Shown piece by piece: positions 46,261 through 58,154 of a stretch of 64,000 nucleotides of DNA. Origin of the DNA: Taxillus chinensis (taxonomy: Eukaryota > Streptophyta > Magnoliopsida > Santalales > Loranthaceae); NCBI GenBank assembly GCA_023512835.1, contig CM042088.1, positions 35,357,664 through 35,421,663 of the forward strand, given 5' to 3'. The position numbers and the translations under genes were made by a program. How positions within the stretch are numbered: the first letter of the stretch is position 1; every line of letters starts with the position of its first letter. The notes below the pieces were generated by a model. The model saw only the letters and a program-made list of their open reading frames with translations, did not search any database and was not told the origin of the DNA.

Positions 46261-47629
46261 ACTTGATCCGCAGCAATGCAACTGCACTGCACTGGACCAT
46301 TTACATTGTAAACCATTATGTCTCTCCACATTTAAGGATTATACTTAAGTTACAATATAAATAACGAAATACCCCCCATTTGGATTCAAAGAAAAATACT
46401 AGAAAAATTAATTCTCACTCCTTCAAAATGTGAAAATTGGGATTTAGTATAAAATCTAGGAAAAATCCAGTTTTTCGTAGAGGTGAATTTTTGGGAAGTG
46501 GGGTTAGACATCTTAGAAAAATCTCCAAAAATTAGATTATCTTAGTTATGATATGAGAACCCAATGCCGGGACTTTTTATTTCAAGAAAACAACTCCTAT
46601 GGGTATCTCCTTCCTTGGTCAAGGAATGATGATCGGTTTGTAAAGACTGGCTTCAGTTATAAAGGGAGTATAGTGAACCTTAATGCCATATTAGTGTTGG
46701 TATGTTGGTTTGAGGAATTGGGGCTTGGACTCTATGACTTGTTGGGTTCTCACCGTGAGGCTAAGGCCTGTGTTGAGCCATTGAGCTCGTGAGTGTTGAG
46801 CTCATGGAGCTAGGGCTAAGTGCCCCGAGCCGAGATCCCGTTGAGGATTGTGTTGAGCCATTGAGCTCGTGAGCCGTCGAGCTCGTAGAGCTAGGGGTGA
46901 GTGCCCTAAGCTAGGATCCCGTGGAGGATCGTGGACAAGCTGTCCTATGTGGGCAGGCTAGGTCCCGATGTTTGTTTGCAGGCTGAGTCCTGATGATTGT
47001 GCATACTACACAGTGCACGAGTACACAGAACATGTAGTATAGACTTGTATGTTTGCATGATGTGGAGTATTAGGGTCACCTACTGAGCTTGTCGCTCACC
47101 CTTACTTGTTATTTCCCCTTTTCAGGTGTGACCCGAGACTAGTGGAGGACTTTCTTCTATGTCACGCCCCGGATTTCCAACCCGAGGAAACCAGTACGTG
47201 ACTCCCCTTGTACCCACACAGAGGGCAAAGGGGTTAGGGTGCAAACCTCGGACATAACATTTTAAACATCCACAACACATTCAAGACAGTAAAGTTCATA
47301 AAAGCAATCCACAATCCAAACCAGTCTTTATTACAACAAAATTCTCTTTTCAATCCATCCCCACTGGGGTTACATCAATTCTCATAAAAATAACATAAAT
47401 GGTAGACAGTAAAGTAAATAAGGTCTTCCACCTTGGGGTCCCACCTAACGCCTGTATGTTCCTGAAAGAAAACACAACATAGAGGGAGGGGTGAGCAACC
47501 ACAGCTCAGTAGGGATCATGTCTCCCCAACCCATCCCATGCTCCTAGCGTCTACATGAGGGTGTGTACAGGTGCAGTGTCGTGACAATAAGATATAAACA
47601 GGTTGTGTTCCACAATCACACGGCACACA

Positions 47630-47822
47630 CATATCCACAGCCATACAGGCTTAGCCATATAGGCTAACATATCCACAGCCACTCAGGCTTAGCCACACGG
47701 GCTAACATATCCACGGCCATATAGGCTTAGCCACACGGCTAACATATCCACGGCCATATAGGCTTAGCCATACGAGCTAACATATCCACGGCCATATAGG
47801 CTTAGCCACAGGGGCTAACAGT
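47630..47822. repeat. 37-39-bp tandem repeat in the family C 3' LTR
   Basis: Units of 'catatccacggccatatagg' plus 'cttagccacacgggctaa', about five copies. The partner LTR has a similar array at 53818-53965 with one unit fewer, so copy number changed after insertion or during reverse transcription. Confidence 0.88.
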
Positions 47823-48446
47823 TCCGGTCCCAGGCTTCGCAGCCACCGGGTTCCACAAACACAAGATACAAGGTCACTCAGGCATTAAACCAAACACGTA
47901 GCATACACACTTTCACAGGCATAATACCAAACACTTAGTTCGCACAGCCCATCAGGCATAAAATCAAACACTTGACATGCAGAGTCTCACAGGTATTTTA
48001 CCAAACGCTTAACATGCATACATTCACCAACCCACAAACCCAGCCACACAGGCATATTATCAAACACATACTAGGCATATTCACACAGACATATCCACAC
48101 AGGCATTTTATCGAACACTTAATATGCACACCATCCAACACTAGAATATATCAAAAAGCGCCATTGAAGGCCAACATCCATATAGGAGATCACACCTATA
48201 TGGATTACATATATATATAAACAGGTATAACTCCATAATCCGCCTAGAACCCTAGGACAGAGGAGGATTTAGGAAGAACAGAACCCCTACCTTGTGTGTT
48301 CTTCTGCTCCCGCTTCCACGCAAGACTCCGACCACCCACGCAAGACGCTCCGGCAGCCACCGAAGCTCTCCTTCCCTCTCTCTCTCTCTCTGCGACGTGC
48401 TGGTGGAGCAACAAACCCTAACCCTAAAACAGAGGGGCTTCTCCTC

Positions 48447-48526
48447 CTTATATAAACAACACAACATCAAAACGACGTAGTTTTGATTAAGTGAATCCCA
48501 GAGCATCAAAACGACGTAGTTTTGAT
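48447..48526 (-). promoter_or_regulatory. Family C 3' LTR promoter: TATA box with two upstream ACGT palindromes
   Basis: On the minus strand, TATATAAG (48447-48454) is preceded by two identical 22-base palindromic motifs at 48466-48487 and 48505-48526, each with 8-base arms ATCAAAAC/GTTTTGAT around a centre containing ACGTCG. Their centres are 39 bases apart. ACGT cores bind plant bZIP factors; the paired layout just upstream of the TATA box suggests an LTR enhancer. The gene-like leader downstream contains 'ctctgttttagggttagggtt'-type sequence. Confidence 0.6.
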
Positions 48527-48954
48527 GGAACAAGCTATGACCTTCCCACATCCATACACACCAAAATAGTCACAATTCCAACATGGTCCTTTGGGAAAAG
48601 ATGATTAGAATGACAAAACCAAGGTAACCATGCAAAAACATGCTCGCACGCCAATTTGCACGTGAATTCCCCAATTCACGTGCAACTCCAAATGCACTCC
48701 AAATGCGCTCAAACTTCACCCCTAGCCTCCTTGCATCATGTAGAAGACAACCACACTTGCACGTGAAATGGACCCATATCACGTGCACCTCATATACACG
48801 TCCGTTTGGCCTGAAACTTCGTGGTAGATAGAGGACATCATTCTAAGCATCTTTCCTTTTGCACGTGAATTCATTTGAGCCCATTCACTAGGTCAAAATC
48901 TAGAAAAACTACTCGAAGGCAAAGCGTGACTAACTCTAGGTACGGGTCCTTACA

Positions 48955-48967
48955 TCCTCTCCCCCTT
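48955..48967 (-). other. Polypurine tract of the family C element
   Basis: AAGGGGGAGAGGA on the minus strand, immediately before the 3' LTR start TGTAAGGACCC. This is the expected plus-strand primer for reverse transcription and fixes the orientation of the element. Confidence 0.85.
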
Positions 48968-49212
48968 AAGACTTTTCGTCCTCGAAAAGAAATGACATAC
49001 GAGGAAAACAAACTCAAGCTACCCATTTGCCACACGATGAGCCACAACACCCAAATGGGTCATACACCTGCGCACAAGACATAACAAGACATAACAAGGT
49101 ACCACCATAATCCATAACCACAATAATGCATATAACACATATCCGCATGTCACAAATACACATCACAATCCCTTGGCAATGTGACCACCAACGACCACCT
49201 CCCACTCTTAAG

Positions 49213-49272
49213 GTTGTTGCGTCCTCGAACAACACCGGGTGTTGCTCACGCATCATGGACTCACATTCCATG
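49213..49272 (-). pseudogene. Chromodomain-like C-terminal pol remnant
   Basis: The reading ECESMMREQHPVLFED resembles the end of integrase chromodomains (WE.E..MR..YP.LF) of plant Ty3/gypsy chromoviruses. It is at the right place, about 250 bases before the PPT. The usual Trp is replaced by Met in this reading, and upstream integrase sequence is not recognisable. Confidence 0.4.
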
Positions 49273-52172
49273 TCTCCTCTGCAGGACGTGTCGGCCCCTA
49301 AAAGACAACACACCATAACACACATGAAGGCACGTACCCACGGACCCAATACAACACAAAGCATGATAGGGAAACATATTCTAATCTCACAAACAACCCT
49401 TGTTCTCCTCACCTAACACATGTCACAAGTATTCACATGTCACGACAGTATAAGACATATACGCCCATCACCAACACGTTTAACAGATCACATAGGTCAC
49501 AGAGCAACTCACATCATAAACACCACCACAAGGAACAACTCACAAACAAAACACTACTACACATTTAACGTTCCACCGCCCACTCGCCGACACCATACAA
49601 ACTCGGCCCTCAGGGAGTTTCCTCACAACCTTCCCACCTTTGGACTTTTCATCCCCGAAAAGAGAAATCAAGTAGTAAACATCACGAGAAGATCAAAGCA
49701 ACACATAACACCCATGATCACAACAAGAACTAGAGCTTGGCCAATTAGTGTCCGACAACAACTCATGTGAGCAAGTCGACAACGGTGAGGTTGAGAAACC
49801 TCCCACGGATTCATTAAGACCCTGACAACCGAACAAGGCCAACACCACAAGCCTATACATGAAACATCCATTCGCTAGAATTCATATGAGTGAACGAGAA
49901 GTCACCGCATCGACATAGCAGGGTACTCGGCGTTAGACGCCTATTCGTGTCACAATAGGACCAACACTCCACAACGTAAAATACCTAACAATGACACCAC
50001 CGAGATTTGATGTCAACGGACACTAACAATTTACAACGCAGCCACACTCCATATGTAGATCTTACCCTGACAGCAAACACAAAGAGGGCACAAGGAAACA
50101 CAAACAAACAAGAGAAAAGCATTATGCAAACCACAATCACAAGTCCCACACAGGGATATCACCACAAAGAAGACCTGCATCACAGCTAAAACCATCTCAC
50201 TCTATAGCGATACACGCAACAACGAACCCAACCAATGCCAAAGGGAACTCAAGATGACTTACAATCCAGGACACAACTACAAACGGGATGAAGTTTGCTC
50301 TCCACCATTCGGTCACGATCAACAAGACGCCCAACGGAGTCCAAGGAGTAACTCAAAACAACAGATGCGATACCATACACAACCACAAGCAAGACCATCC
50401 ACCATCCTGTTATCACCGGTCACCGACCGTGAGGATCGACTAAAAGAAGTCTGTGAACCGGGAACAAAACCAGAACACTACACGATAACGGCTCTCGGAC
50501 ACTTCGTGCTAGCATCCTTGATCACGGTTAAATAGGTATCCACTAAGGTCCCACAGCTGCATACTAACCGAGGCATACACTACGGCCCAAGTGTTAACGC
50601 CTTTCCGAGTCGGCAAACACCAAACGCAATGAAGTGGAACTTATCGGTGAAGTATAACTAACACGGCTCTCTCTCGACCAGGAAAAATCCCCCCCACCTT
50701 GCAACAAGACAATTGATCCCTCGTGTCGCCATTCACAGGTCACAAGGGAGTTCTTTGCCTCTATGACATACTCCACCTCATGGCCTACCAACTCCCCTAT
50801 ACCAACCATCGCGTTCCATCTCGATACACCAACAAAAGTCTCAAATACACCGACACCTTGATGGCATGAACCATCTCACTTACCGGTGTGATACTACACA
50901 TGAAAGGTTTTCGAGGAGAACAGATATAGATCACCCGCCTACCACCACCTCTCCAAAACATACACCCTTGTGATATCCGCCCGACATAAATCTCTCCCCA
51001 GGGAGTAGTACTAATACCCTTTTCCTAGCTTATCAACACTTTAATATTAAACATCACACCAGATAAGGAATAATATGAATAACATCACATCTAACACTTT
51101 TGTTCATCCCCACACCACAGTTAATATGCCACTACACCACGCCTCATCCTCCTCTACACATATGTGTCACAACACCCACACGTAGCAACCCCGCTATATG
51201 CCTTTACCGCGGATGCAACACATACAACAACACAATACCACATTTTTCAACACACAAGCAATGAAACACAAAACACCTGACGAGTAGAACGTACCAGCCT
51301 TACACCTTTTCTCCTCCTCTAAGCCTACTTCCCACAAGATACGAATCAAAGGAATGGCCCTACTATGCAAAAACACACCTGCAACCCCTAGAGAAATGTT
51401 TTCCAAATGTGGGTAAAAAGCCCGAACAAGGCCTGCCAAATCTCACTTGCTTACCTCTTTTTACCAAATTGATGCACCGGGCATAACCCTCAAAACCCAC
51501 TCATAGCCGCTAGTTCAATTCTAGAACACCGCACCTTTCATACATGCACAAACTAGTTTCACAACATATCTGTTTTACATTACTCGGTGTTTTCGACACA
51601 CCATAAGCACGACACATGGCTCTTGCTTGACCATCCGAGAACCCATAACACCTATATAATCACTAATCAAGAACTAGCAACGACCACCCTAGCCAACAAG
51701 TCAACACCTCATGGACCCAAGGAGCGGCTATACCAGCTGTGTTTTCCTCCTTCAACCACAACACTTGGAAAGGTAACCATAGGAATATCTCTTTCATGTA
51801 GTATTCCAACACATACCTCTATCCGCATAAAAACACATTTCTATTACTCAAGGTTGCCAAGGAGGGGTCACACAACAACCCACAAGCCATCACCTCACAC
51901 CTCAAGCTCTACTAGCTAGCTGTCTAAATTTCCTCCCACTAGAAAAAAGGTTGCCTACAAGATTTGGTTACTTTGATTATCCACATGTGCCAAAATTGAA
52001 TATCACTCACTTATAAAATCAACACCCATATTTTTTTTATTAGTTACTCATTATTCTTCCAGGCGTTATGAATCTATATTTACTCTTTTTACTTATTTAT
52101 TTCCTAACAGGTCACCAACCACATCCATTCGAAATGCTAACTCAAACGTGACATGATAAAGTCCACCCTGCC

Positions 52173-52403
52173 TCACATAACTAGTCCTCCAACATCACTC
52201 CCGGTCCTACCAAGATAGATTGTACGAAGACGTCCTACTTTTCCACAGAGGCGACACCGGCATCGCTTCTTGGCACACTCTCTTTTCCAATGTCCCGGTT
52301 GTCCACAACAAGCGCAACCCTTTGAGAAACAGGACTCAACGGGAGTGTTGAGGGCCGACAGCTCTCGGCATACCTCACTCCCTGATCGGTTATCGAATTG
52401 CAT
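52173..52403 (-). pseudogene. Gag zinc-knuckle remnant of the family C element
   Basis: A 76-residue reading with CACCGQPGHWKREC, a perfect C-X2-C-X4-H-X4-C zinc knuckle (52316-52275), followed by CRLCGKVG where a second knuckle has lost its His and last Cys. It lies about 1 kb from the PBS, as expected for gag. The rest of gag is broken by stops. Confidence 0.65.
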
Positions 52404-53326
52404 CCCTCACCTCTGGAATAATCGAGCTCAAGACGCCAACCTCCATTGTGATTAGTCTATCACCTTCAGCCTGCAGCTCTCTCACTTGCCCAACCTGGGT
52501 CGCGGCCTCCTCTGTTACCTCAATAGTCGCACGGCTTATCGTTTCCGAAACATTGGTTAAGCGAAAAGGTAGCGCTCCGGATTAACACTAAATGATCTCA
52601 ACAATCGCGAGACCACTACCGACTAAGCGACTTAAGCTATAACACGCATTATTACCACACAAATTCACAAATTTACCAAACAAATTTCACAGACTATACA
52701 AATTTACACTCCATCGCACCGCTCATAACCTCGTTTATTGCACACCATGCCAAACAAATCACATGCTCAATCATTCACAGAACACCAACATTATTACATA
52801 TTTAATTTAATGTATTTATTTATTTATTTATTTCTTGATTATTATTATTTTATTTTATTAACAGTTCACATTTCACAAGCTTCACGTTCACAAGCACTCA
52901 GTTTCATGTTTTCATGCTCGAACCATCACAAATTCTTTTCCATGTTATCACGTTCAAACCATTTATCCATGCAATTACACACACTGCACACATTTCAGTT
53001 CTCATTAAACCACATTGCACAAACAAGCAATTCCACAAGCACACAGCTCAAGTTGTCATAAAATCGAGTTAATCGAGTTGCACTGATTAAAACATGTTCT
53101 TCATATTTTCTCACATGCTTTATCTCGGTTACCCACACAATCACACAAAGACAACAAATGCAACTAGTGCCCTAATGCCAATGCATGCAAACCCTACCTC
53201 AGGTCTGGACTACCCCAAGTACACCTTAGAGGCTCAAAGAGGACCATGTTGATCAGGCATGTCCCTCCAGGCTCCTCCAAAGGACTCAAGATAACCAGAT
53301 CCGCCCACTACCCTAGGCCAACTAGA

Positions 53327-53341
53327 CCATGCTCGATACCA
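53327..53341 (-). other. Primer-binding site of the family C element
   Basis: TGGTATCGAGCATGG on the minus strand, three bases after the 5' LTR. It differs from the initiator-Met tRNA primer site (TGGTATCAGAGC..) by one missing base. Confidence 0.8.
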
Positions 53342-53344
53342 TAT

Positions 53345-55111
53345 TGTCACGCCCCGGATTTCCAACCCGAGGAAACCTGGGACGTGACTCCCCTTGTACC
53401 CACACGGAGGGCAAAGGGGTTAGGGTGCAAACCTCGAACATAACATTTTAAACATCCACAACACATTCAAGACAGTAAAGTTTATAAAAGCAATCCACAA
53501 TCCAAACCAGTCTTTATTACAACAAAATCCTCTTTTCAATCCATCCCCACCTGGGGTTACATCAATTCTCATAAAAATAACATAAATGGTAGACAAGTAA
53601 AGTAAATAAGGTCTTCCACCTTGGGGTCCCACCTAACGCCCGTATGTTCCCTGAAAGAAAACACAACATAGAGGGAGGGGTGAGCAACCACGGCTTCGTA
53701 GGGATCATGTCTCCCCAACCCATCCCATGCTCCTAGCGTCTATATGAGGGTGTGTACAGGTGCAATGTCGTGACAATAAGATATAAACCAGGTTGTGTTC
53801 CACAATCACACGGCACACACATATCCACGGCCATACAGGCTTAGCCATATAGCTAACATATCCACAACCACTCAGGCTTAGCCACACGGGCTAACATATC
53901 CACGGCCATATAGGCTTAGCCACACCGGGCTAACATATCCACGGCCATATAGGCTTAGCCAAGGGGCTATAGCTTCTAGTCCCGGGCTTCCACAGCCACC
54001 GGGTTCCACAAACACAGCATACAAGGCCACTCAGGCATTAAACCAAACACGTAGCATACACACTTTCACAGGCATAATACCAAACACTTAGTTCGCACAG
54101 CCCATCAGGCATAAAATCAAACACTTGACATGCAGAGTCTCACAGGTATTTTACCAAACCCTTAACATGCATACATTCACCAACCCACAAACCCAGCCAC
54201 ACAGGCATATTATCAAACACATACTAGGCATATTCACACAGACATATCCACACAGGCATTTTGTCGAACACTTAATATGCACACCATCCAACACTAGAAT
54301 ACATCAAAAATTGCCATTGAAGGCCAACATCCATATAGGAGATCACACCTATATGGATTACATATATATATAAACAGGTATAACTCTATAATCTGCCCTA
54401 GAACCCTAGGACAGAGGAGGATTTAGGAAGAACAGAACCCCTACCTTGTGTGTTCTTCTGCTCCTGCTTCCACGCAAGACTCCGACCACCCACGCAAGAC
54501 GCTCCGGCAGCCACCAGAAGCTCTCCTTCCCCTCTCTCTCTCTCTCTGCGACGGCTGGTGGAGCAACAAACCCTAACCCTAAAACAGAGGGGCTTCTCCT
54601 CCTTATATAAACAACACAACATCAAAACGACGTAGTTTTGATTAAGTGAATCCCAAGATCAAAACGACGTAGTTTTGATGGAACAAGCTATGACCTTCCC
54701 ACATCCATACACACCAAAATAGTCACAATTCCAACATGGTCCTTTGGGAAAAGATGATTAGAATGACAAAACCAAGGTAACCATGCAAAAACATGCCTGC
54801 ACGCCAATTTGCACGTGAATTCCCCAATTCACGTGCAACTCCAAATGCACTCCAAATGCGCTCAAACTTCACCCCTAGCCTCCTTGCATCATGTAGAAGA
54901 CAACCACACTTGCACGTGAAATGGACCCATATCACGTGCACCTCATCTACACGTCCGTTTGGCCTTGAAACTTCGTGGTAGATAGAGGACATCATTCTAA
55001 GCATCTTTCCTTTTGCACGTAAATTCATTTGAGCCCATTCACTAGGTCAAAATCTAGAAAAAACTACTCGACACGGAAAAGCGTGACTAACTCTAGGTAC
55101 GGGTCCTTACA
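53345..55111 (-). repeat. Family C 5' LTR
   Basis: 1767 bases, TGTCACGCCCCGG to TACGGGTCCTTACA; the minus-strand 5' LTR. Tandem array at 53818-53965. Its promoter contains CTTATATA at 54602-54609 and the same two palindromes at 54621-54642 and 54658-54679, 37 bases apart. Confidence 0.92.
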
Positions 55112-55445
55112 TTCTAGGAGGACGTGCCCATTACTCTGATGTATGAGTACTGTATTTTGTATTGTATTATGTGTTATATCCCGGACATGGGTCCGTGGAC
55201 AGTTGTATTTGCATACTGTTTGTGATGTGATATCTGTATGACTGTTTGACTTATTGTATGCATGATGATATATGAGAAAGTACAAGATTACCCTTAATGT
55301 ATGATTGTACAGGGTTGCATGATTGAGATAGCACCCGCGGTATAGTCTCTATTGGTGCTAGTCACCAACCCCTTGACCTTTCAGGTGCAGGCAAAGGGAA
55401 ATCATGTTCCTGGTTTCGGGTTCCCTGGGATTTTGGGGCATGACA

Positions 55446-56372
55446 CATCATCATCTGAATCATCAGCTTTCACTTTGCACTAAAATGTAAAGTGTCCCAC
55501 TTTCCACATTTAAAGCATCTATGGGAAAGTCCTTTTTCCTATAGCTTGCTTTCCTGCTCCACCTCTTCTGAATTTTTTTGTGAAATAAGCTACCACTTTC
55601 TCTTCACCATCTTCGTTGTCACTATCCTCTTAGTCTTCTAAAAACTCAACTTCTTTCTTAATTTTTAAATTTTGCATAGCCTTGAAGGCTATCTCCTCTA
55701 TTCTCTTGGTTGTACTCGTAGATGCTAATGTAGATGGCTCCTTATAGGAGTGCGGCTTCATCTCGAATGCGATCAAACCGCACTTTAACTCCTTTAAGGT
55801 CATGGTCTCTAGGTCTCGGTTGTTTTCAAGAACTTCCACCATTAGAATAAATCCTTTAGGTAAAACTATCAACACCTTCTTTACAATTGCAAAGTTCTTC
55901 TTATTATTGCCATAACTTCTAATGTCATTGGAAATCTCGGTCACCGGTCGAAGAACTCTTGTATACTCTCATGCTCCTTTATTTTGAGAGCTTCATATTT
56001 TTTGAGTATCCGAGTTACGACGGTTTCTTTTAATCGGTCATCAACCTGATAGACACTTTTTAGTTTATCCCATAGATCCTTCGCTACTCTACAATCCATA
56101 ACCTTCACATACTCAAAGTCTATGAGTGCTGATGTGATAACACTCAGGGCTTTTCCATTTAGCTCATAGGTTCTCCTCTCAGCTTCTGTGAGTTCTCTAT
56201 TGTTATTAGGTTCTACATATCCATCTCTGGTTACCCGTTCAACGTCCATACCCATGAATATGAATACAATCTCCATCCTAGCTCTCCACATCTTATAATT
56301 TGTGTCATCAAAGATAAGCACTCTCGTTGCATAGTTGGAGCTAGTACTCGGTCCGCTGATAAGAATCTTCAT
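55446..56372 (-). pseudogene. Copia gag relic, upstream half
   Basis: Minus-strand reading from 56372: DDTNYKMWRARMEIVF, VKVMDCRVAKDLWDKLKSVY, TRILKKYEALKIKEHESIQEFFDR, then in the next frame MTEISNDIRSYG, KVLIVLPKGF, LKELKCGLIAFE, the acidic linker, and a frame-shifted zinc knuckle (CFKCGK then VGHF then C). These are the conserved blocks of plant Ty1/copia gag (UBN2/DUF4219 type). At least two frameshifts and several stops are present. It ends at the TSD of the inserted family A LTR and continues at 38143-37930. Confidence 0.85.
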
Positions 56373-56493
56373 TTGTATATATATATATCTATACCAATAA
56401 ATTCTTGCTTGGTCACTAATTTGTTAAGCCACAGATCTCAACAACACAAATATATCTTCTCCACAGAGTGATAGATCTGTCTCTAGTGAGAAC

Positions 56494-56509
56494 CTGACTT
56501 TGATACCAA
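56494..56509 (-). other. Copia primer-binding site
   Basis: TGGTATCAAAGTCAGG on the minus strand, one base from the LTR end; matches the initiator-Met tRNA type primer site with one substitution. It confirms that the gag relic belongs to a minus-strand copia element. Confidence 0.7.
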
Positions 56510-56510
56510 T

Positions 56511-57579
56511 TGATATTCCCAAGATCCAAACAAGATCGTGTAGGTTTATGCATGTGTATACAGAGAGGGGGGTGAATCTGTATACTTAAAACTAATTCTC
56601 TTTAGTTTTAAAGATTAGTTTATTTATCAGAGCTATTCTTGCAAATATGGTTATTGTTTGGGTGGTATGTTAGTGTCTTGTACAAGATCAAGTGAATAAC
56701 AGATATATACGGGAGATAAAAGATAAAAACACATGATTTACGTGGTTCGATCAGTATGATATATTCTACAGTGGTGAGGGTATACCTACACCAAGTCCAA
56801 TCCACTATATGCTTTTAATATAGTAGGGTCTAGCCCTTATTACAACAGGATTAACTCTCTTCTTTTTTAAATGCAAATACGAAACAATATTACTCTGGTA
56901 CTCACTCACTGTGATGAATTGTCTAACGTAATCTGCTCCTACGTATTCAACTGTTTGCACTGCCTGACCTTCAACTGCTCCTTTGCCAAACTCACTATCT
57001 GCTTGTTGAATGTATGAAGAATGAAGCCAGATGAACTCACTGTTATCTTGCTCTCAATCTTCTTCTCTATGTGTATATAATACGATCTACTCTGTGTCTC
57101 TTATATCTTTCCAGATACCTTTCGTGTATATTGAAAATATTCTGACGCGCCTTTGAATTATAACATCTCCTTTTCTTTTATAAGACAACCCTTGTATGAG
57201 AACCTCCTACTAGGGTTAGACATGTTTCACCTCCTGATCTCCATTGTTGAAACATATATATTACTCCAGCTTCGGATAACATCCACGTGTTTATTCTGAT
57301 ACTTAGTATGCTTAGATACGTTGCCTGAATAACTTACTTAAACGGCGACCTTAACTGTGTTTTGATCCTTCGAATCCTTCGAATCCTTTGATTAGCCATA
57401 GCCTCAAAGATTATTGCTCCGTAGCCTCATTGATTCTCCATGTAGTGCATGCACTACGATCTTCGAGTCTGTACTTTCGACTCTTTGAGTCAGAACCTTC
57501 AGGCATTCGAGTCAAATTAACTCCAACTTAGAGCCAGATACATTTTGATCTTTGAGTTAGAGCTCTGAGTCTTCGACTT
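56511..57579 (-). mobile_element. Copia 5' LTR, truncated by a family B LTR
   Basis: Begins (plus strand) TGATATTCCCAAG at 56511, next to the PBS. Contains the short inverted 'gtatacagag' / 'ctgtatac' segment flanking a G-run (56557-56584). The far end is lost where TGTAAAGACCC of the next LTR starts at 57580; the tail (57360-57578) has repeats of 'cttcgaatcctt' and 'gagtcttcgac'. Confidence 0.6.
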
Positions 57580-58100
57580 TGTAAAGACCCGTACCTGAGT
57601 GTGATTGGAATTAGCCCTTGAATAGTGAGCAAAATCCATTCAGTAGCGTGGCCTTAGCGTTGGCAAATTTAGGTCATTATTATTATTAGTTTGGTGATTT
57701 TAATATTGTGAGTTTATTATTAAATATTATTATTTTATTATGTTCTGTTATTATATTGGTAATTAATATGATTATTTAAGTCTTTGAATTATTATTATAA
57801 TAATTAATATTATGAATGTTATTATTATTGCTGTGATTATTGAGTTTATTATTATTTTTATGTTATTATTATTAATTAACGTATTTTAATATTTAGACTT
57901 TATTATTATTATAATGTTAGTATTATTAGTATAATTAGAATTAATACTTGGGATTAATACTTGTAATGAATTATCATTATTGTTATTATTATTAATATTA
58001 TTACTAATTCTATATTTATTAAAATGAGTTTAAATACTAAGAGCTTATTATTATTATTATTCTCATTATTAATATTATTATTTGATTTAATAGTAATAAG

Positions 58101-58154
<54 letters not shown>

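Larger units (their letters stand above)
47160..48954 (-). repeat. Family C 3' LTR
   Basis: TGTCACGCCCCGG to TACGGGTCCTTACA on the plus strand. Contains about five tandem units of 37-39 bases ('atatccacggccatataggcttagcc..') at 47630-47822, versus about four in the partner LTR. Confidence 0.92.
47160..55111 (-). mobile_element. Near-complete Ty3/gypsy-type LTR retrotransposon (family C), decayed or non-autonomous inside
   Basis: Two LTRs (47160-48954 and 53345-55111) in direct orientation, TSD TTCTA (47155-47159 and 55112-55116), PBS at 53327-53341 and PPT at 48955-48967, both reading on the minus strand. The LTRs are alike along their whole length, differing by scattered substitutions and 1-3 base indels, so insertion is fairly recent. 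The 4.4-kb internal region has no long ORF. I recognise only a gag zinc knuckle (52275-52316) and a chromodomain-like tail (49213-49272); no reverse transcriptase or integrase core motif could be found. The plus strand of the internal region is rich in C and A and poor in G. It is inserted in family A copy 3. Confidence 0.9.
38144..55445 (+). mobile_element. Solo LTR, family A (copy 3), expanded by nested insertions
   Basis: Starts TGTAGAGACTCGTATTTGG at 38144 and ends GGGGCATGACA at 55445, flanked by TSD CATCA (38139-38143 and 55446-55450). After subtracting the TRIM-like element (38440-40466), the solo LTR 40839-45894 with one TSD, and the family C retrotransposon 47160-55111 with one TSD, about 2.26 kb remain, the size of the other family A solo LTRs. 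The family pieces appear in order: 38144-38439, 40467-40838, 45900-47159 and 55117-55445. The promoter-like TATATAAATA is at 40491-40500, the hairpin arms at 46301-46311 and 46350-46360 (one mismatch). Confidence 0.88.

Noticed and set aside
48875..52455. Plus-strand ORFs of 60-130 codons through the family C internal region
   Set aside because: The element reads on the minus strand; these ORFs follow from C/A-rich composition and show no domain.
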